NCBI GenBank assembly: GCA_016933575.1
Contig: JAFGAR010000081.1
Span: forward strand, 62,001-126,000
DNA: 64,000 bases
From: Candidatus Thorarchaeota archaeon
Lineage (GTDB): Archaea > Asgardarchaeota > Thorarchaeia > Thorarchaeales > Thorarchaeaceae
Direction of reading: 5' to 3'
Shown here: piece by piece, positions 1 to 7,990 of the stretch
Layout: each line of letters starts with the position of its first letter
How positions within the stretch are numbered: the stretch's first letter is position 1
Program-made: the position numbers and the translations under genes
Notes under the pieces: generated by a model
What the model saw: only the letters and a program-made list of their open reading frames with translations
Databases searched by the model: none
Told to the model about the DNA's origin: nothing

Positions 1-129
1 ATGCTCTTTGATATTGTTGGCTTTATTCTGTTCCTCTCATGGGCTAGCCCAAGTATCATTGTAATCGTATATTTAGTCATGACCTTGGTTGCAGCAGCCT
101 ATGTATCAGTCAGTCCTCAGGATGAATAG
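1..129 (+). CDS. Membrane protein, C-terminal fragment (probably a hydrogenase membrane subunit)
   Basis: An open frame runs from the first base to a TAG at 127-129 and encodes 42 residues, two hydrophobic stretches ending in a short polar tail (SVSPQDE). It ends 11 bases before the hydrogenase small subunit, so it is very probably the last part of the preceding gene of the same operon. In Mbh-type clusters that position is taken by small antiporter-like or NuoK-like membrane subunits. An ATG lies at base 1, but the window edge makes it impossible to tell whether it is the real start. The exact subunit cannot be named from this fragment. Confidence 0.5.
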   Translation: MLFDIVGFILFLSWASPSIIVIVYLVMTLVAAAYVSVSPQDE

Positions 130-140
130 GAGATGATTTC

Positions 141-632
141 GTGGGATTTCTAAAACGTCTTATCAACAAGGCACGCGTAAAATCGCCATACGTTTTTCAC
201 TTCAACTCAGGGAGCTGCAATGGTTGCGATATTGAGATCATCGCCGCCCTAATGCCAAGGATAGACCTTGAGAGATTTGGCGTGAAGCTCGTTGGAAGTC
301 CGAGACATGCAGATATTATGCTCTGTACCGGACCAGTAACTGAACAGATTAAACCAAGGCTTCAGAAGATTTACGAACAGATGGCTGAACCAAAATTCGT
401 AGTAGCAGTTGGATCATGTGCATGCAGTGGTGGAGTATTTAGAAGTGGATACAATGTATTGGGTGGCGTAGACCAAGCGATTCCCGTAACAGCATACATT
501 CCAGGATGCCCGCCTAAACCTTCAGCAATCACATTTGGTGCCTACAAACTCCTTGAAGTGCTCTCAGAGGCACTTAATAGAGAGGCTCCTGAGGTCGCAC
601 CAGCTACTGAGAAGGAGGCTGTAGAAGCATGA
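141..632 (+). CDS. mbhJ: Group 4 [NiFe]-hydrogenase small subunit (NuoB/MbhJ-like)
   Basis: This 163-residue protein is the electron-transfer small subunit of a membrane-bound [NiFe]-hydrogenase and carries the proximal [4Fe-4S] cluster next to the large subunit. The ligand pattern is visible: SCNGC (C26, C29), GSCACSGG (C93) and PGCPPKP (C123). As in the NuoB family, it lacks the long C-terminal domain of group 1-3 small subunits. GTG at 141 is chosen because AGGAGATGA lies just upstream. The frame overlaps the next gene by four bases (ATGA), so the two are translationally coupled. The gene order that follows (NuoC-, NuoD-, NuoH- and NuoI-like) matches mbhJKLMN. Group 4 is clear; the subgroup is not. 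Confidence 0.9.
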   Translation: MGFLKRLINKARVKSPYVFHFNSGSCNGCDIEIIAALMPRIDLERFGVKLVGSPRHADIMLCTGPVTEQIKPRLQKIYEQMAEPKFVVAVGSCACSGGVFRSGYNVLGGVDQAIPVTAYIPGCPPKPSAITFGAYKLLEVLSEALNREAPEVAPATEKEAVEA

Positions 633-1198
633 GTGAAGAGACAGAGTTTGTAAGTGAGCATCATCCAGCTCCAAATGATGAAAGACATCAGCAAGAATAT
701 TCATTGATGCAGAAAATAAAGAATGATCTTGGTGACGCCATTATTGATGATGGTACATATGTTCACCTACAGCCTCGAAGATTATTCATACAGGTTCGAC
801 CAGACAGGCTTCGTGATGTCATCAAATACATGCAAGAAACTCACGATATGTGGCAATTTTCTACTCTCTCAGGTAGAGACTTGGGTGACGACCTACAAGC
901 AGTCTATCACTTCTTTTTGACAGAAACGAAAGTTGGAATTAGCTTTAGAGTGAATGTTCCACGTTCGAAGCCTGAGTATTCTTCGATTACAGACCTGGTC
1001 CCCGCAGCAGAATATGTTGAGAACGAACTCCGAGAACTCTTCGGCGTCATCACAGCTGGTCATCCTTATGTTAGACGTGTTGAACTTCCAGAGAATTGGC
1101 CCAAGAATGAATATCCAATGAGAAAAGATTGGGCAGATCCTCGAGGTCTGATGGAGCGCTCTAAAACACTTGGTGCAAAAGCAGTGGAGGATTTGTAA
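629..1198 (+). CDS. mbhK: Group 4 [NiFe]-hydrogenase NuoC-like subunit (MbhK-like)
   Basis: The protein has 189 residues and belongs to the NuoC/30-kDa family, which structurally supports the small and large subunits on the cytoplasmic arm of complex I-like hydrogenases. Residues from about 125 to 180 carry the family signature: an acidic AAEYVENELRELFGV stretch, then HPYVRR and a PLRKD-like YPMRKDW. No metal-binding motif is expected or seen. The first 30 residues are acidic, polar and poorly conserved. The start overlaps the stop of the small subunit. The downstream start at 1200 lies one base after its own TAA, so it sits inside a tightly packed operon. Confidence 0.88.
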   Translation: MSEETEFVSEHHPAPNDERHQQEYSLMQKIKNDLGDAIIDDGTYVHLQPRRLFIQVRPDRLRDVIKYMQETHDMWQFSTLSGRDLGDDLQAVYHFFLTETKVGISFRVNVPRSKPEYSSITDLVPAAEYVENELRELFGVITAGHPYVRRVELPENWPKNEYPMRKDWADPRGLMERSKTLGAKAVEDL

Positions 1199-1199
1199 G

Positions 1200-2447
1200 A
1201 TGACTGAAACTAGTGAGAGAAAAATTGTAACACCACCACGAATCTCAATTCCCATTGGTCCGCAACACCCCGCCCTAAAAGAACCAGGAATGTTCAAGCT
1301 CACTATCGAAGGAGAAAAGATAGTGGATGCCGAGGTAAATATTGGTTACAACCATCGAGGAATCGAGAAGATTGCCGAGGGTAATACGCACCTCCAGAAT
1401 CTATACCTTATGGCAAGAATCTGCGGTATCTGCTCAGCCACCCATAATGGCAACTATGCACAAGCTGTTGAGTTTGCTGCTGAAATCGAGATTCCGGAAC
1501 GCGCTAGATTCCTACGAACCCTTGTCTGGGAACTTGAGAGAATTCATTCCCACCTCCTATGGCTTGGTGTTGCTTTCCACGAAGTGGGTTTTGATACTGC
1601 TTTCATGTATTCTTGGCGAGACCGTGAAGTTGTCATGGATATGCTTGAGGATATATCAGGCAATCGAGTGAACTATGATTTCAATACAATTGGCGGCGTT
1701 CGCCGAGATGTGAATGACATTCTTATTCAACGTCTTAGAAAGGGTCTCGATAAGCTGGAAAAGCGAACACTCTATTATCGAGATGTAGCAATCCACGAGA
1801 AGACTTTTTGGAACCGTGTTGATGGTGTTGGACTCCTTCCAACTCATCTGGCGAAGAGTCATGGTGCTGTCGGTCCGACCGCAAGAGGCAGCAATGTGCC
1901 TATTGATGTTCGTTTCAACGACCCAACACAGGCATATGTGAACCTTGTTGACTCTGGAGAGTTTGAGATGGTTCTTTCTGATAGATGTGATGTTGCTGGT
2001 CGTTCAGTGGTTCGAGTCCAAGAGGTTCTAGAAACTATCCGAATGTGTCGATGGATGTTAGACAATCTGCCAGATGGCCCAATTCGTGAGCGTGTTCGTC
2101 CAAAGATTCAACCTAACGAAGTGTTAGCACGATACGAAGCTCCTAGAGGAGAATGTGTGCATTATCTTATCACTGGTGACGGAGCCGGAAATGCATCAGA
2201 CAAACCCTACAGAATAAAGGTTCGAGCACCTACTCATGCAAACTGGGTATCCATGTCTGACTGCTTACGTGGTAACCATCTTGCGGATGCTCCCATTATC
2301 TTAGCTGCCATTGATCCCTGTTTCAGCTGCACAGACAGAGTCGTTTTAGTTGATGCCAAAGATGAGTCTATACAACTAGTCCCCCTCGATGTAATGCGCG
2401 ATAGAGCTAACAAATGGTACTCTGATAATGCAAGGAGAGTTGCTTGA
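1200..2447 (+). CDS. mbhL: Group 4 [NiFe]-hydrogenase large catalytic subunit (NuoD/MbhL-like)
   Basis: This 415-residue subunit holds the NiFe active site. Both cysteine pairs that ligate nickel are present: RICGIC near residues 73-78 (C75, C78) and DPCFSC near 372-377 (C374, C377). Respiratory complex I NuoD lacks these pairs, so this is a hydrogenase and not complex I. After DPCFSCTDR a tail of about 35 residues remains, which may or may not be removed during maturation; no maturation protease is in the window. The frame is open 30 bases further upstream, but the ATG at 1200 follows GGAGGAT and the stop of the NuoC-like gene, so it is preferred. Confidence 0.92.
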   Translation: MTETSERKIVTPPRISIPIGPQHPALKEPGMFKLTIEGEKIVDAEVNIGYNHRGIEKIAEGNTHLQNLYLMARICGICSATHNGNYAQAVEFAAEIEIPERARFLRTLVWELERIHSHLLWLGVAFHEVGFDTAFMYSWRDREVVMDMLEDISGNRVNYDFNTIGGVRRDVNDILIQRLRKGLDKLEKRTLYYRDVAIHEKTFWNRVDGVGLLPTHLAKSHGAVGPTARGSNVPIDVRFNDPTQAYVNLVDSGEFEMVLSDRCDVAGRSVVRVQEVLETIRMCRWMLDNLPDGPIRERVRPKIQPNEVLARYEAPRGECVHYLITGDGAGNASDKPYRIKVRAPTHANWVSMSDCLRGNHLADAPIILAAIDPCFSCTDRVVLVDAKDESIQLVPLDVMRDRANKWYSDNARRVA

Positions 2448-2448
2448 G

Positions 2449-3537
2449 ATGCAAACAATTGTTGATTTTACGCTCTCATTGGTTATTCAAGGTCTCTGGA
2501 TCCTAGTATTTCCAGGTATCTTCTTCATCACTTTTCTTGCCCTTCTCTGGGAATGGACAGACAGGAAAATCTATGCTCGTTTACAGAATCGAATGGGTCC
2601 GCTTCATACAGGATGGCGTGGTATTCTTCAACCTTTGATGGATTTTCTCAAACTACTTGGGAAAGAGGACCTCACTCCAAGAAAAGCTAACAGGAGAGGA
2701 TTTGCAGCAGTTCCGGTTGTAATGCTCGTGATGAGTCTTCTACTGTGTATGTTTTTACCTATTGTTGATATGAACCCTTCAATTGCAGGGATTCAGGGAA
2801 TTCTCAGTTTTGAAGGTGATTTGATTCTTATCCTATTCATATCCACTTTGATGGCTTTCACAATCATCTTGGCTGGATATTTCTCATCAAATCCCTTTGG
2901 CCAGACTGGTGCTGCTCGTACTGGTATGCTTCTGATTAGTTTCGAGATTCCACTAATTCTCTCAATTATAACTCCAGCTGCATTAACAGGTAGTCTTAGA
3001 GTGAGTACAATTATGAGCACACTTGGCAGTATACCCTCAATTCTTGGTATACACCCAATATTGTTAATGCTTCTTCTAGCTGGGCCTCTTGTCATCTTTT
3101 TGATTGCTATTCAAGCTGAACTTGAACGAATTCCATTTGATGTTAGCCATGCTGAAACTGAGATAGTGCATGGTTGGCAGGTTGAGTTCAGTGGTAAGAA
3201 GTTGGCAATGATTCATCTTGCTGAGGACATCATGTTGGTTTCTGGCGTAGGCCTTGCTGTAACATTGTTTCTTGGAGGTCCATATCTACTGGAGTTCATA
3301 CCACTCCCTATCTTTCAGACCTTTGGCACAGTCATTGCATCATCAATAGTCGGTTGGATATACTATACATTGGTGTTCATGTTCAAGTCCGTGTTAGTTA
3401 TTCTTATTCTGAGTAATGTGCGGACAGTGTTCGGTCGATGGAGAATAGATCAGATTGTGCATGCAGCATGGCGTTACATTGTGCCAATCTCACTCGTCTG
3501 GCTTGTTATGATACAGCTAGTATTAGGAGGTCTCTAA
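2449..3537 (+). CDS. mbhM: Group 4 hydrogenase membrane subunit (NuoH/MbhM-like)
   Basis: This is a 362-residue polytopic membrane protein with about eight hydrophobic helices, matching the NuoH/HyfC family that anchors the hydrogenase arm to the membrane and forms the entrance of the ion path. Conserved features include DRKIYARLQNRMGP near the N terminus and the loop ERIPFDVSHAETEIVHGW, the counterpart of the E-R-x-P-F-D...E-x-E loop of complex I. The ATG at 2449 is preferred over an in-frame ATG at 2428 because GGAGAG lies between them. It directly follows the large-subunit gene and is followed by the ferredoxin-like subunit with a two-base gap. Confidence 0.9.
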   Translation: MQTIVDFTLSLVIQGLWILVFPGIFFITFLALLWEWTDRKIYARLQNRMGPLHTGWRGILQPLMDFLKLLGKEDLTPRKANRRGFAAVPVVMLVMSLLLCMFLPIVDMNPSIAGIQGILSFEGDLILILFISTLMAFTIILAGYFSSNPFGQTGAARTGMLLISFEIPLILSIITPAALTGSLRVSTIMSTLGSIPSILGIHPILLMLLLAGPLVIFLIAIQAELERIPFDVSHAETEIVHGWQVEFSGKKLAMIHLAEDIMLVSGVGLAVTLFLGGPYLLEFIPLPIFQTFGTVIASSIVGWIYYTLVFMFKSVLVILILSNVRTVFGRWRIDQIVHAAWRYIVPISLVWLVMIQLVLGGL

Positions 3538-3539
3538 TC

Positions 3540-3911
3540 ATGGCACGACTCGGTAAGATGGAACGTGAATTACTCAAAAGTGCATCTTCAAAACAAGCAA
3601 CAGTACTGTACCCGTTCACGAAAGAAGGTCTCAATATTCCTGACGGTCTCAGGGGGAAATGGGTATACAAGAATCCCGATAAATGTACAGGCTGTAAGAT
3701 CTGTGAACGAGTATGTCCATCTGGAGCAATTGAGATGATTGAGTGCAGGCCTAAGGATGTTCAAACAAAGACTGGTTTCCGTCCAGTATGTCACTTTGAT
3801 AGATGTATTCTATGTGGGCAATGCGTTGAGAGCTGCCCTAGAGATGTACTTGCTCTCTCTGGTGAGTTTGAGATGGCTTATCTCAGTCGTGATGACATGG
3901 TCATTGACTAG
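3540..3911 (+). CDS. mbhN: Group 4 hydrogenase two-[4Fe-4S] subunit (NuoI/MbhN-like)
   Basis: The protein has 123 residues and two 4Fe-4S ferredoxin motifs, CTGCKICERVCP and CILCGQCVESCP, as in the NuoI/MbhN family that carries electrons from reduced ferredoxin to the small subunit. A longer open frame begins at 3438, but the ATG at 3540 has AGGAGG ten bases upstream and follows the stop of the membrane subunit, so it is used. It is the last gene of the operon; the next genes are on the opposite strand, 26 bases beyond the stop. Confidence 0.9.
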   Translation: MARLGKMERELLKSASSKQATVLYPFTKEGLNIPDGLRGKWVYKNPDKCTGCKICERVCPSGAIEMIECRPKDVQTKTGFRPVCHFDRCILCGQCVESCPRDVLALSGEFEMAYLSRDDMVID

Positions 3912-3937
3912 TACCATATAGATGTGTGAAAAAGAAT

Positions 3938-4504
3938 CTAAGCATCTTGAGCGAGTGCTTCTTCACCTGCTTTCATACCAAGTTCCAATGCAAGTAGATT
4001 GCTCTTGAGAAATCTTGGCCACCTCTCTTCTATCCGGGCTTTAAGGCCTTCAATAGAGAGTGCTTTTGTAATGACCGCAAAGGCTCCAAGCATAACCACA
4101 TTCGTTGCCTGTTTGTTGCCCACATCCTTGTCTGCAATCCGTGTTGCTGGAATCTTGTAGACCTTCACACCCTTGGGCAATTTTCCTTCAACTTCTACAA
4201 GGTCTTCATCTAGTATCAGTGTTCCATTCTCTTTGAGACCATCAATATATTCCAGGTATGCTGCTCTGCTAAGCACTACGAATACATCGGGTGCTTGGAC
4301 TTTAGGATAGTCAACCTCTTCATCCGAGATGACAATCTCGCTCTTACTGGCCCCACCACGAGCCTCAGGTCCATAGGACTGTGTCTGAACGACATATTTC
4401 TTGTCATAGAGCGATGCAGTTTCTCCAACAACTACTGCCATCGTTACAACGCCTTGACCGCCAAATCCTCCAATCCTAACCTCATACCTACTCAAGTCAA
4501 TCAC
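3938..4504 (-). CDS. korC: 2-oxoacid:ferredoxin oxidoreductase, gamma subunit (KorC-like)
   Basis: This 188-residue protein is the gamma subunit of a four-subunit 2-oxoacid:ferredoxin oxidoreductase, which converts a 2-oxoacid and CoA to acyl-CoA, CO2 and reduced ferredoxin. The N terminus has the family motif GGFGGQGV, followed by YGPEARGGASKSEIVIS, typical of the 2-oxoglutarate/branched-chain type. It overlaps the beta-subunit gene by four bases, so the two are co-translated. 2-Oxoglutarate is the preferred substrate guess because isocitrate dehydrogenase and citrate-cleavage genes lie nearby; a 2-oxoisovalerate enzyme cannot be excluded from sequence alone. Confidence 0.85.
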   Translation of the reverse strand: MIDLSRYEVRIGGFGGQGVVTMAVVVGETASLYDKKYVVQTQSYGPEARGGASKSEIVISDEEVDYPKVQAPDVFVVLSRAAYLEYIDGLKENGTLILDEDLVEVEGKLPKGVKVYKIPATRIADKDVGNKQATNVVMLGAFAVITKALSIEGLKARIEERWPRFLKSNLLALELGMKAGEEALAQDA

Positions 4505-5343
4505 CTTTGGGCTTTCTTTTGCATCTCTCTGAGAACTTCTGTGTACTCTGGCTTCTCAATATCCACGAACTCACCACACACAATTCTAGTTGCATAGTCG
4601 AGTTCTGCCTCATGGGGTGGAAGCCCGTTCTGAATTTCTGCTACTTCCAGTAGGTGTCTGTGCATTTCAACACCATCACCAAGCCGATTCATTCGACCAT
4701 ATGCTGTTGGACATGCTCCAATGATCTCAACGAAAGAGAATCCCTTCTTTACTATTCCTTTCTCAATCGATTTTGTTGCACGTCGTGCTTGGACTGCAGT
4801 CCATCTCGCGACAAAAGTTGCTCCTGAGGATGCTGCTAACTTCACTAGATTGAATGGATGCTCAATGTTTCCAATTGGTGCTGGACTTGTCTGTGAGTAT
4901 CGTTCATGTTCGGTTGTAGGCCCGAACTGTCCGCCGGTCATGCCATAGTTGAAGTTGTTAATGCAGATTACCGTCATGTCGATGTTTCGTCTGCATGCAT
5001 GAATCAGGTGATTTCCTCCGATGGCTGCAATATCTCCGTCACCACTGACAACAATGACCTCAAGCTCTGGGTTTGCAATCTTTACACCTTCTGCAAATGC
5101 AATAGCCCTGCCATGCGTAGTGTGATAGGTCCCAGTCTTGAAATAACCTGATGTACGTCCAGTGCATCCTATTCCTGAGATAACGACTGTCTTGTTGAAG
5201 TCAATCCCAAGATTGTCGATTGCTCGTGCGATCATCCCGGTAACAATACCGACGGAACAACCTGAGCAGTAAATCCAAGGCTGACGATCTTCTCTGATGT
5301 ACTTAGCCATTGGATGTTTGAGGACGTGTACAGACTCTGTCAT
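4501..5343 (-). CDS. korB: 2-oxoacid:ferredoxin oxidoreductase, beta subunit (KorB-like)
   Basis: This is the 280-residue thiamine diphosphate-binding beta subunit. It contains the cluster-ligand cysteines YCSGCSVG and GIGCTGR, and the TPP/Mg motif SGDGD followed by INNFNYGMTGGQ, the GDG...N pattern of TPP enzymes. Length and layout match KorB/VorA proteins. It lies upstream of, and overlaps, the gamma gene. The alpha and ferredoxin-like subunits are not adjacent: they are found on the same strand about 3.7 kb upstream (9034-10521), separated by unrelated genes. The ATG at 5343 has GGAG just upstream (on the minus strand), supporting the start. Confidence 0.88.
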   Translation of the reverse strand: MTESVHVLKHPMAKYIREDRQPWIYCSGCSVGIVTGMIARAIDNLGIDFNKTVVISGIGCTGRTSGYFKTGTYHTTHGRAIAFAEGVKIANPELEVIVVSGDGDIAAIGGNHLIHACRRNIDMTVICINNFNYGMTGGQFGPTTEHERYSQTSPAPIGNIEHPFNLVKLAASSGATFVARWTAVQARRATKSIEKGIVKKGFSFVEIIGACPTAYGRMNRLGDGVEMHRHLLEVAEIQNGLPPHEAELDYATRIVCGEFVDIEKPEYTEVLREMQKKAQR

Positions 5344-5801
5344 CGGAGGTACTCCTTATCACGAGTTCGATGCAAACATGATAAAAGGGTTGTTGATGCG
5401 GTTGTCCATTTCAGGATGCAGAATTAACACTGTTAATAGATAACTTACTAATGAATGACCTTAATGGCTAGTACTATACCCTTCCAATCTTGGTGTTTTG
5501 TTTAGAGCTTTTGAAAAATCCCGTCATATCCAAATTGAAGTTATTTATACATTCTAGTGAACGATTGTTGCCTCTAATCCTCAGTCATGACATCATAGTA
5601 GTCGTTACATGATATCCTGTTATCAGTATAGAATGTCTTTCAGGCATTGTTTGTTCAATTAAGCAACCTTGCGAAGCTATATACTGATGATTGTACACCA
5701 TGATATTCAGTATGTATCTCAATTAATTAGATATAACGAATCACTCCCTCCGAAGAAGGCTAATATTCATCCTCCACAAAGACTCCATTAAGGTGGGTCA
5801 A
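5344..5801. other. Divergent intergenic region without a gene
   Basis: These 458 bases separate the divergent korB (minus) and longin-like (plus) genes. No reading frame worth calling and no tRNA-like cloverleaf is visible. The stretch is AT-rich, with TATA-like sequences (for example TTATTTATACA near 5541-5551) and a 15-base palindrome at 5423-5437, so it most likely holds the two promoters. Confidence 0.5.
5423..5437. promoter_or_regulatory. 15-base palindrome, candidate operator for korBC
   Basis: ATTAACA-C-TGTTAAT is a perfect inverted repeat with seven-base arms around one base. It lies about 80 bases upstream of the korB start, where an archaeal regulator could act. No regulator is assigned; the site is called from symmetry and position only. 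Confidence 0.4.
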
Positions 5802-7385
5802 ATGGCTGGCCATGTAATTGAAGCAATCCTCATCACTGACAAAAACAGTAATCCTCGATTCTACATGCAGCTTGACCCGAGAGCGTTTGGGATGGACCCT
5901 ATCCTTGCATCTAGTTTCTTTACAGCAATAGACATGTTCTCAAAAGAAGTATTCCAGCAGAGTGCTCCTGTCTTCCATGTTGACTATGGGGCTCATATCT
6001 TCACCGTGCTGAATGGTGAGACTGCCCACCTGATTGCTGTTGGTGTCCAACGACTAAACACTGAGATTATTCAGATTCTTGATTCTCTGTTGAACGAGTT
6101 TGAAGATAAATGGCTACCAACTACTCAGATGCTTGATAGTGATGCTCCTTTTGTAGATGCGTACCTAGAACCCTTTGGCGAGAGCGTCATGATGAAGCTC
6201 TCCTTTGATGATCTTCCAGATTCTTGGGTTCCCTATTTCACAGTGGATCCAAATGCTATCGTCACAACAAGTGGTACGCTTGTACCTATCATTAATGGCT
6301 CTCGGAACATGAAAGAAATATTGGACTTGAGTGGTCTCTCAAAACGCGATCTCTACCTTGAGATATCCAAATTGTGGGCTTATAGGGTAATTCGTTTTCG
6401 AAACACCCTTAGCTTCAATGATTTTGTTGCATCACGAATTGAATTCTTCAAATACGTTCAGACGACCTCTCGAGAAACTGAAACTCTACGTAGTATTCAT
6501 CCAAATATGGTCACCATTATTCCAAGACTTGCGGGGTTGATGGATGGTCGAAGAAGTGTTAGAGAGATTCTTGTCCATCTAGGATCTATATACGATGAGC
6601 GTGAAATTCTTCGAGTTCTCGATTATCTACTTGAAAAAGGAGTCATCGAGGCACTCCCCCCAGAGAAACGACGTATCCTCCTCGTGAAAGAAGTTCTTGA
6701 GATGACCCTGCGTATTGCTGAAGAATATCACCAGCAGGAAACAGTAACTAATCTTCTAATTTCTGCAATGACAGCCAGCGAAGCGCCTGAGACCCTTGCC
6801 CAACTACGCCTCTCGGACAATCATTGGTCTGTTGATTTCGATATCAAGATACTAGAGGGTCTCAATAATCGAAGGCTTATGCTAATCTTTGGTGAATGGA
6901 TAAAGATTCTCGCTCAGTTTTCCGCAGGAATTGACCCAAAGAACCTCAACGCATTTGTCACTAAATTGACCAAAGCATTTCACGATAGAATCGCGACTCG
7001 CTTTGCCGGATTTGATCTACGAGGTTTTGAAGAGTACTCTTTCTGGTTAGAGCAATTGACCCATCAAGATATGATTCAGGTCAAGACCATAAGGACTGGG
7101 TCCTTGAAGCCCACTGGAGAGAATCCTGCTGAAGAGATGATTTTCACTTTGGTAACTAGAGGTCAAGCAATATACGGTACAGATCGAATTACGCGAATCT
7201 GTGCAGCAGCCAACATACCACTGATGGATATTCCACCGGATTATTGGGTGGACTGGCAAAAGAATCAGAGCCTTCAGCGCCTGATGTTGGAATATGCAAA
7301 ATTTGGAAGTGCTGCAAAATTCACTCTATTGATTCTTTCAATTCGTCTAGGGATTTCTTTGCCGCAGTCTATCACTTTTGAATAG
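5802..7385 (+). CDS. Longin/roadblock-like N-terminal domain protein with winged-helix repeats
   Basis: This 527-residue protein is not a recognised named family. Its first 110 residues look like a longin or roadblock-type alpha/beta domain (a hydrophobic strand EAILITD, a middle helix with ASSFFTAIDMFSKEVF, strands HIFTVLNG and HLIAVGV, then a closing helix), a fold that in eukaryotes and Asgard archaea binds or regulates small GTPases. Around residues 170-205 and 245-300 are two winged-helix-like segments (LSKRDLYLEISKLWAYRVI and a second ending VLDYLLEKGVIEAL). The C-terminal third is helical. ATG 5802 is preferred to GTG 5793 because AGGTGGG precedes it by five bases. A small-GTPase gene follows 83 bases downstream on the same strand, which supports a regulator or effector role. 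The domain call is by eye. Confidence 0.5.
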   Translation: MAGHVIEAILITDKNSNPRFYMQLDPRAFGMDPILASSFFTAIDMFSKEVFQQSAPVFHVDYGAHIFTVLNGETAHLIAVGVQRLNTEIIQILDSLLNEFEDKWLPTTQMLDSDAPFVDAYLEPFGESVMMKLSFDDLPDSWVPYFTVDPNAIVTTSGTLVPIINGSRNMKEILDLSGLSKRDLYLEISKLWAYRVIRFRNTLSFNDFVASRIEFFKYVQTTSRETETLRSIHPNMVTIIPRLAGLMDGRRSVREILVHLGSIYDEREILRVLDYLLEKGVIEALPPEKRRILLVKEVLEMTLRIAEEYHQQETVTNLLISAMTASEAPETLAQLRLSDNHWSVDFDIKILEGLNNRRLMLIFGEWIKILAQFSAGIDPKNLNAFVTKLTKAFHDRIATRFAGFDLRGFEEYSFWLEQLTHQDMIQVKTIRTGSLKPTGENPAEEMIFTLVTRGQAIYGTDRITRICAAANIPLMDIPPDYWVDWQKNQSLQRLMLEYAKFGSAAKFTLLILSIRLGISLPQSITFE

Positions 7386-7468
7386 GAACACTATTCTATC
7401 TTTGTAATGATAACCGTTATCTGATACCAATCACAAGTGTCCAGTATAAGTATGTGAGATGATTTAGA

Positions 7469-7990
7469 ATGAGTCCGACATATCTTCTCAAAGTAGTCAC
7501 CGTTGGATCCGCATCTGTTGGGAAGACAAGTCTCATTATCCGATACTCAACTGGCGTCTTTCGAGAACACTATTCCCCAACTCTTGGAACTGGATTTGCA
7601 TACAAGAAGATGCGGATTGATAACAACCTGGTGAATCTTCAGATCTGGGATTTGGGATCACAGGATTTTCTTGAACGGGTTCGAGCGAATTACTATATTG
7701 GGACCCAAGGAGTCATCTTTCTCTATGATGTTACTTCTTGGGAGTCGCTGAACGATGTAGAAGAATGGAAGAACGAAGTGGATCGCAATGTCGAGGATTA
7801 TCAAGCACTACTGGTGGGCAATAAGGTTGACCTTGTAAATGAACGTGTGGTTCCCATAGAAGAAGGTCTGAAACTTGCTGAACGTTTTGGGATGAAATAT
7901 ATCGAAACTTCTGTACGTGATGACAAGAATGTCAACAAAGCATTCGAAATGATTGCAAGGAGTATCAGCGAGTCGTTGTTCAAGAAATGA
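7469..7990 (+). CDS. Ras/Rab-like small GTPase (Asgard type) with altered switch II
   Basis: The 173-residue protein has the full small-GTPase layout: P-loop GSASVGKT (13-20), switch I threonine in SPTLGTG (36-42), NKVD (118-121) and ETSVR (146-150). The G3 motif reads WDLGSQ (60-65) where Rab proteins have WDTAGQ, so the invariant glycine of DxxG is a serine while the catalytic-type glutamine is kept. There is no C-terminal cysteine for prenylation (it ends in LFKK). Such GTPases are abundant in Asgard genomes and are thought to act as nucleotide switches. It follows the longin-like gene on the same strand, and its stop abuts the stop of the convergent epimerase gene. Confidence 0.9.
   Translation: MSPTYLLKVVTVGSASVGKTSLIIRYSTGVFREHYSPTLGTGFAYKKMRIDNNLVNLQIWDLGSQDFLERVRANYYIGTQGVIFLYDVTSWESLNDVEEWKNEVDRNVEDYQALLVGNKVDLVNERVVPIEEGLKLAERFGMKYIETSVRDDKNVNKAFEMIARSISESLFKK

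Noticed and set aside
893..1303. 136-codon frame opposite the hydrogenase NuoC/NuoD genes
   Set aside because: It overlaps two certain genes and its product has no family resemblance.
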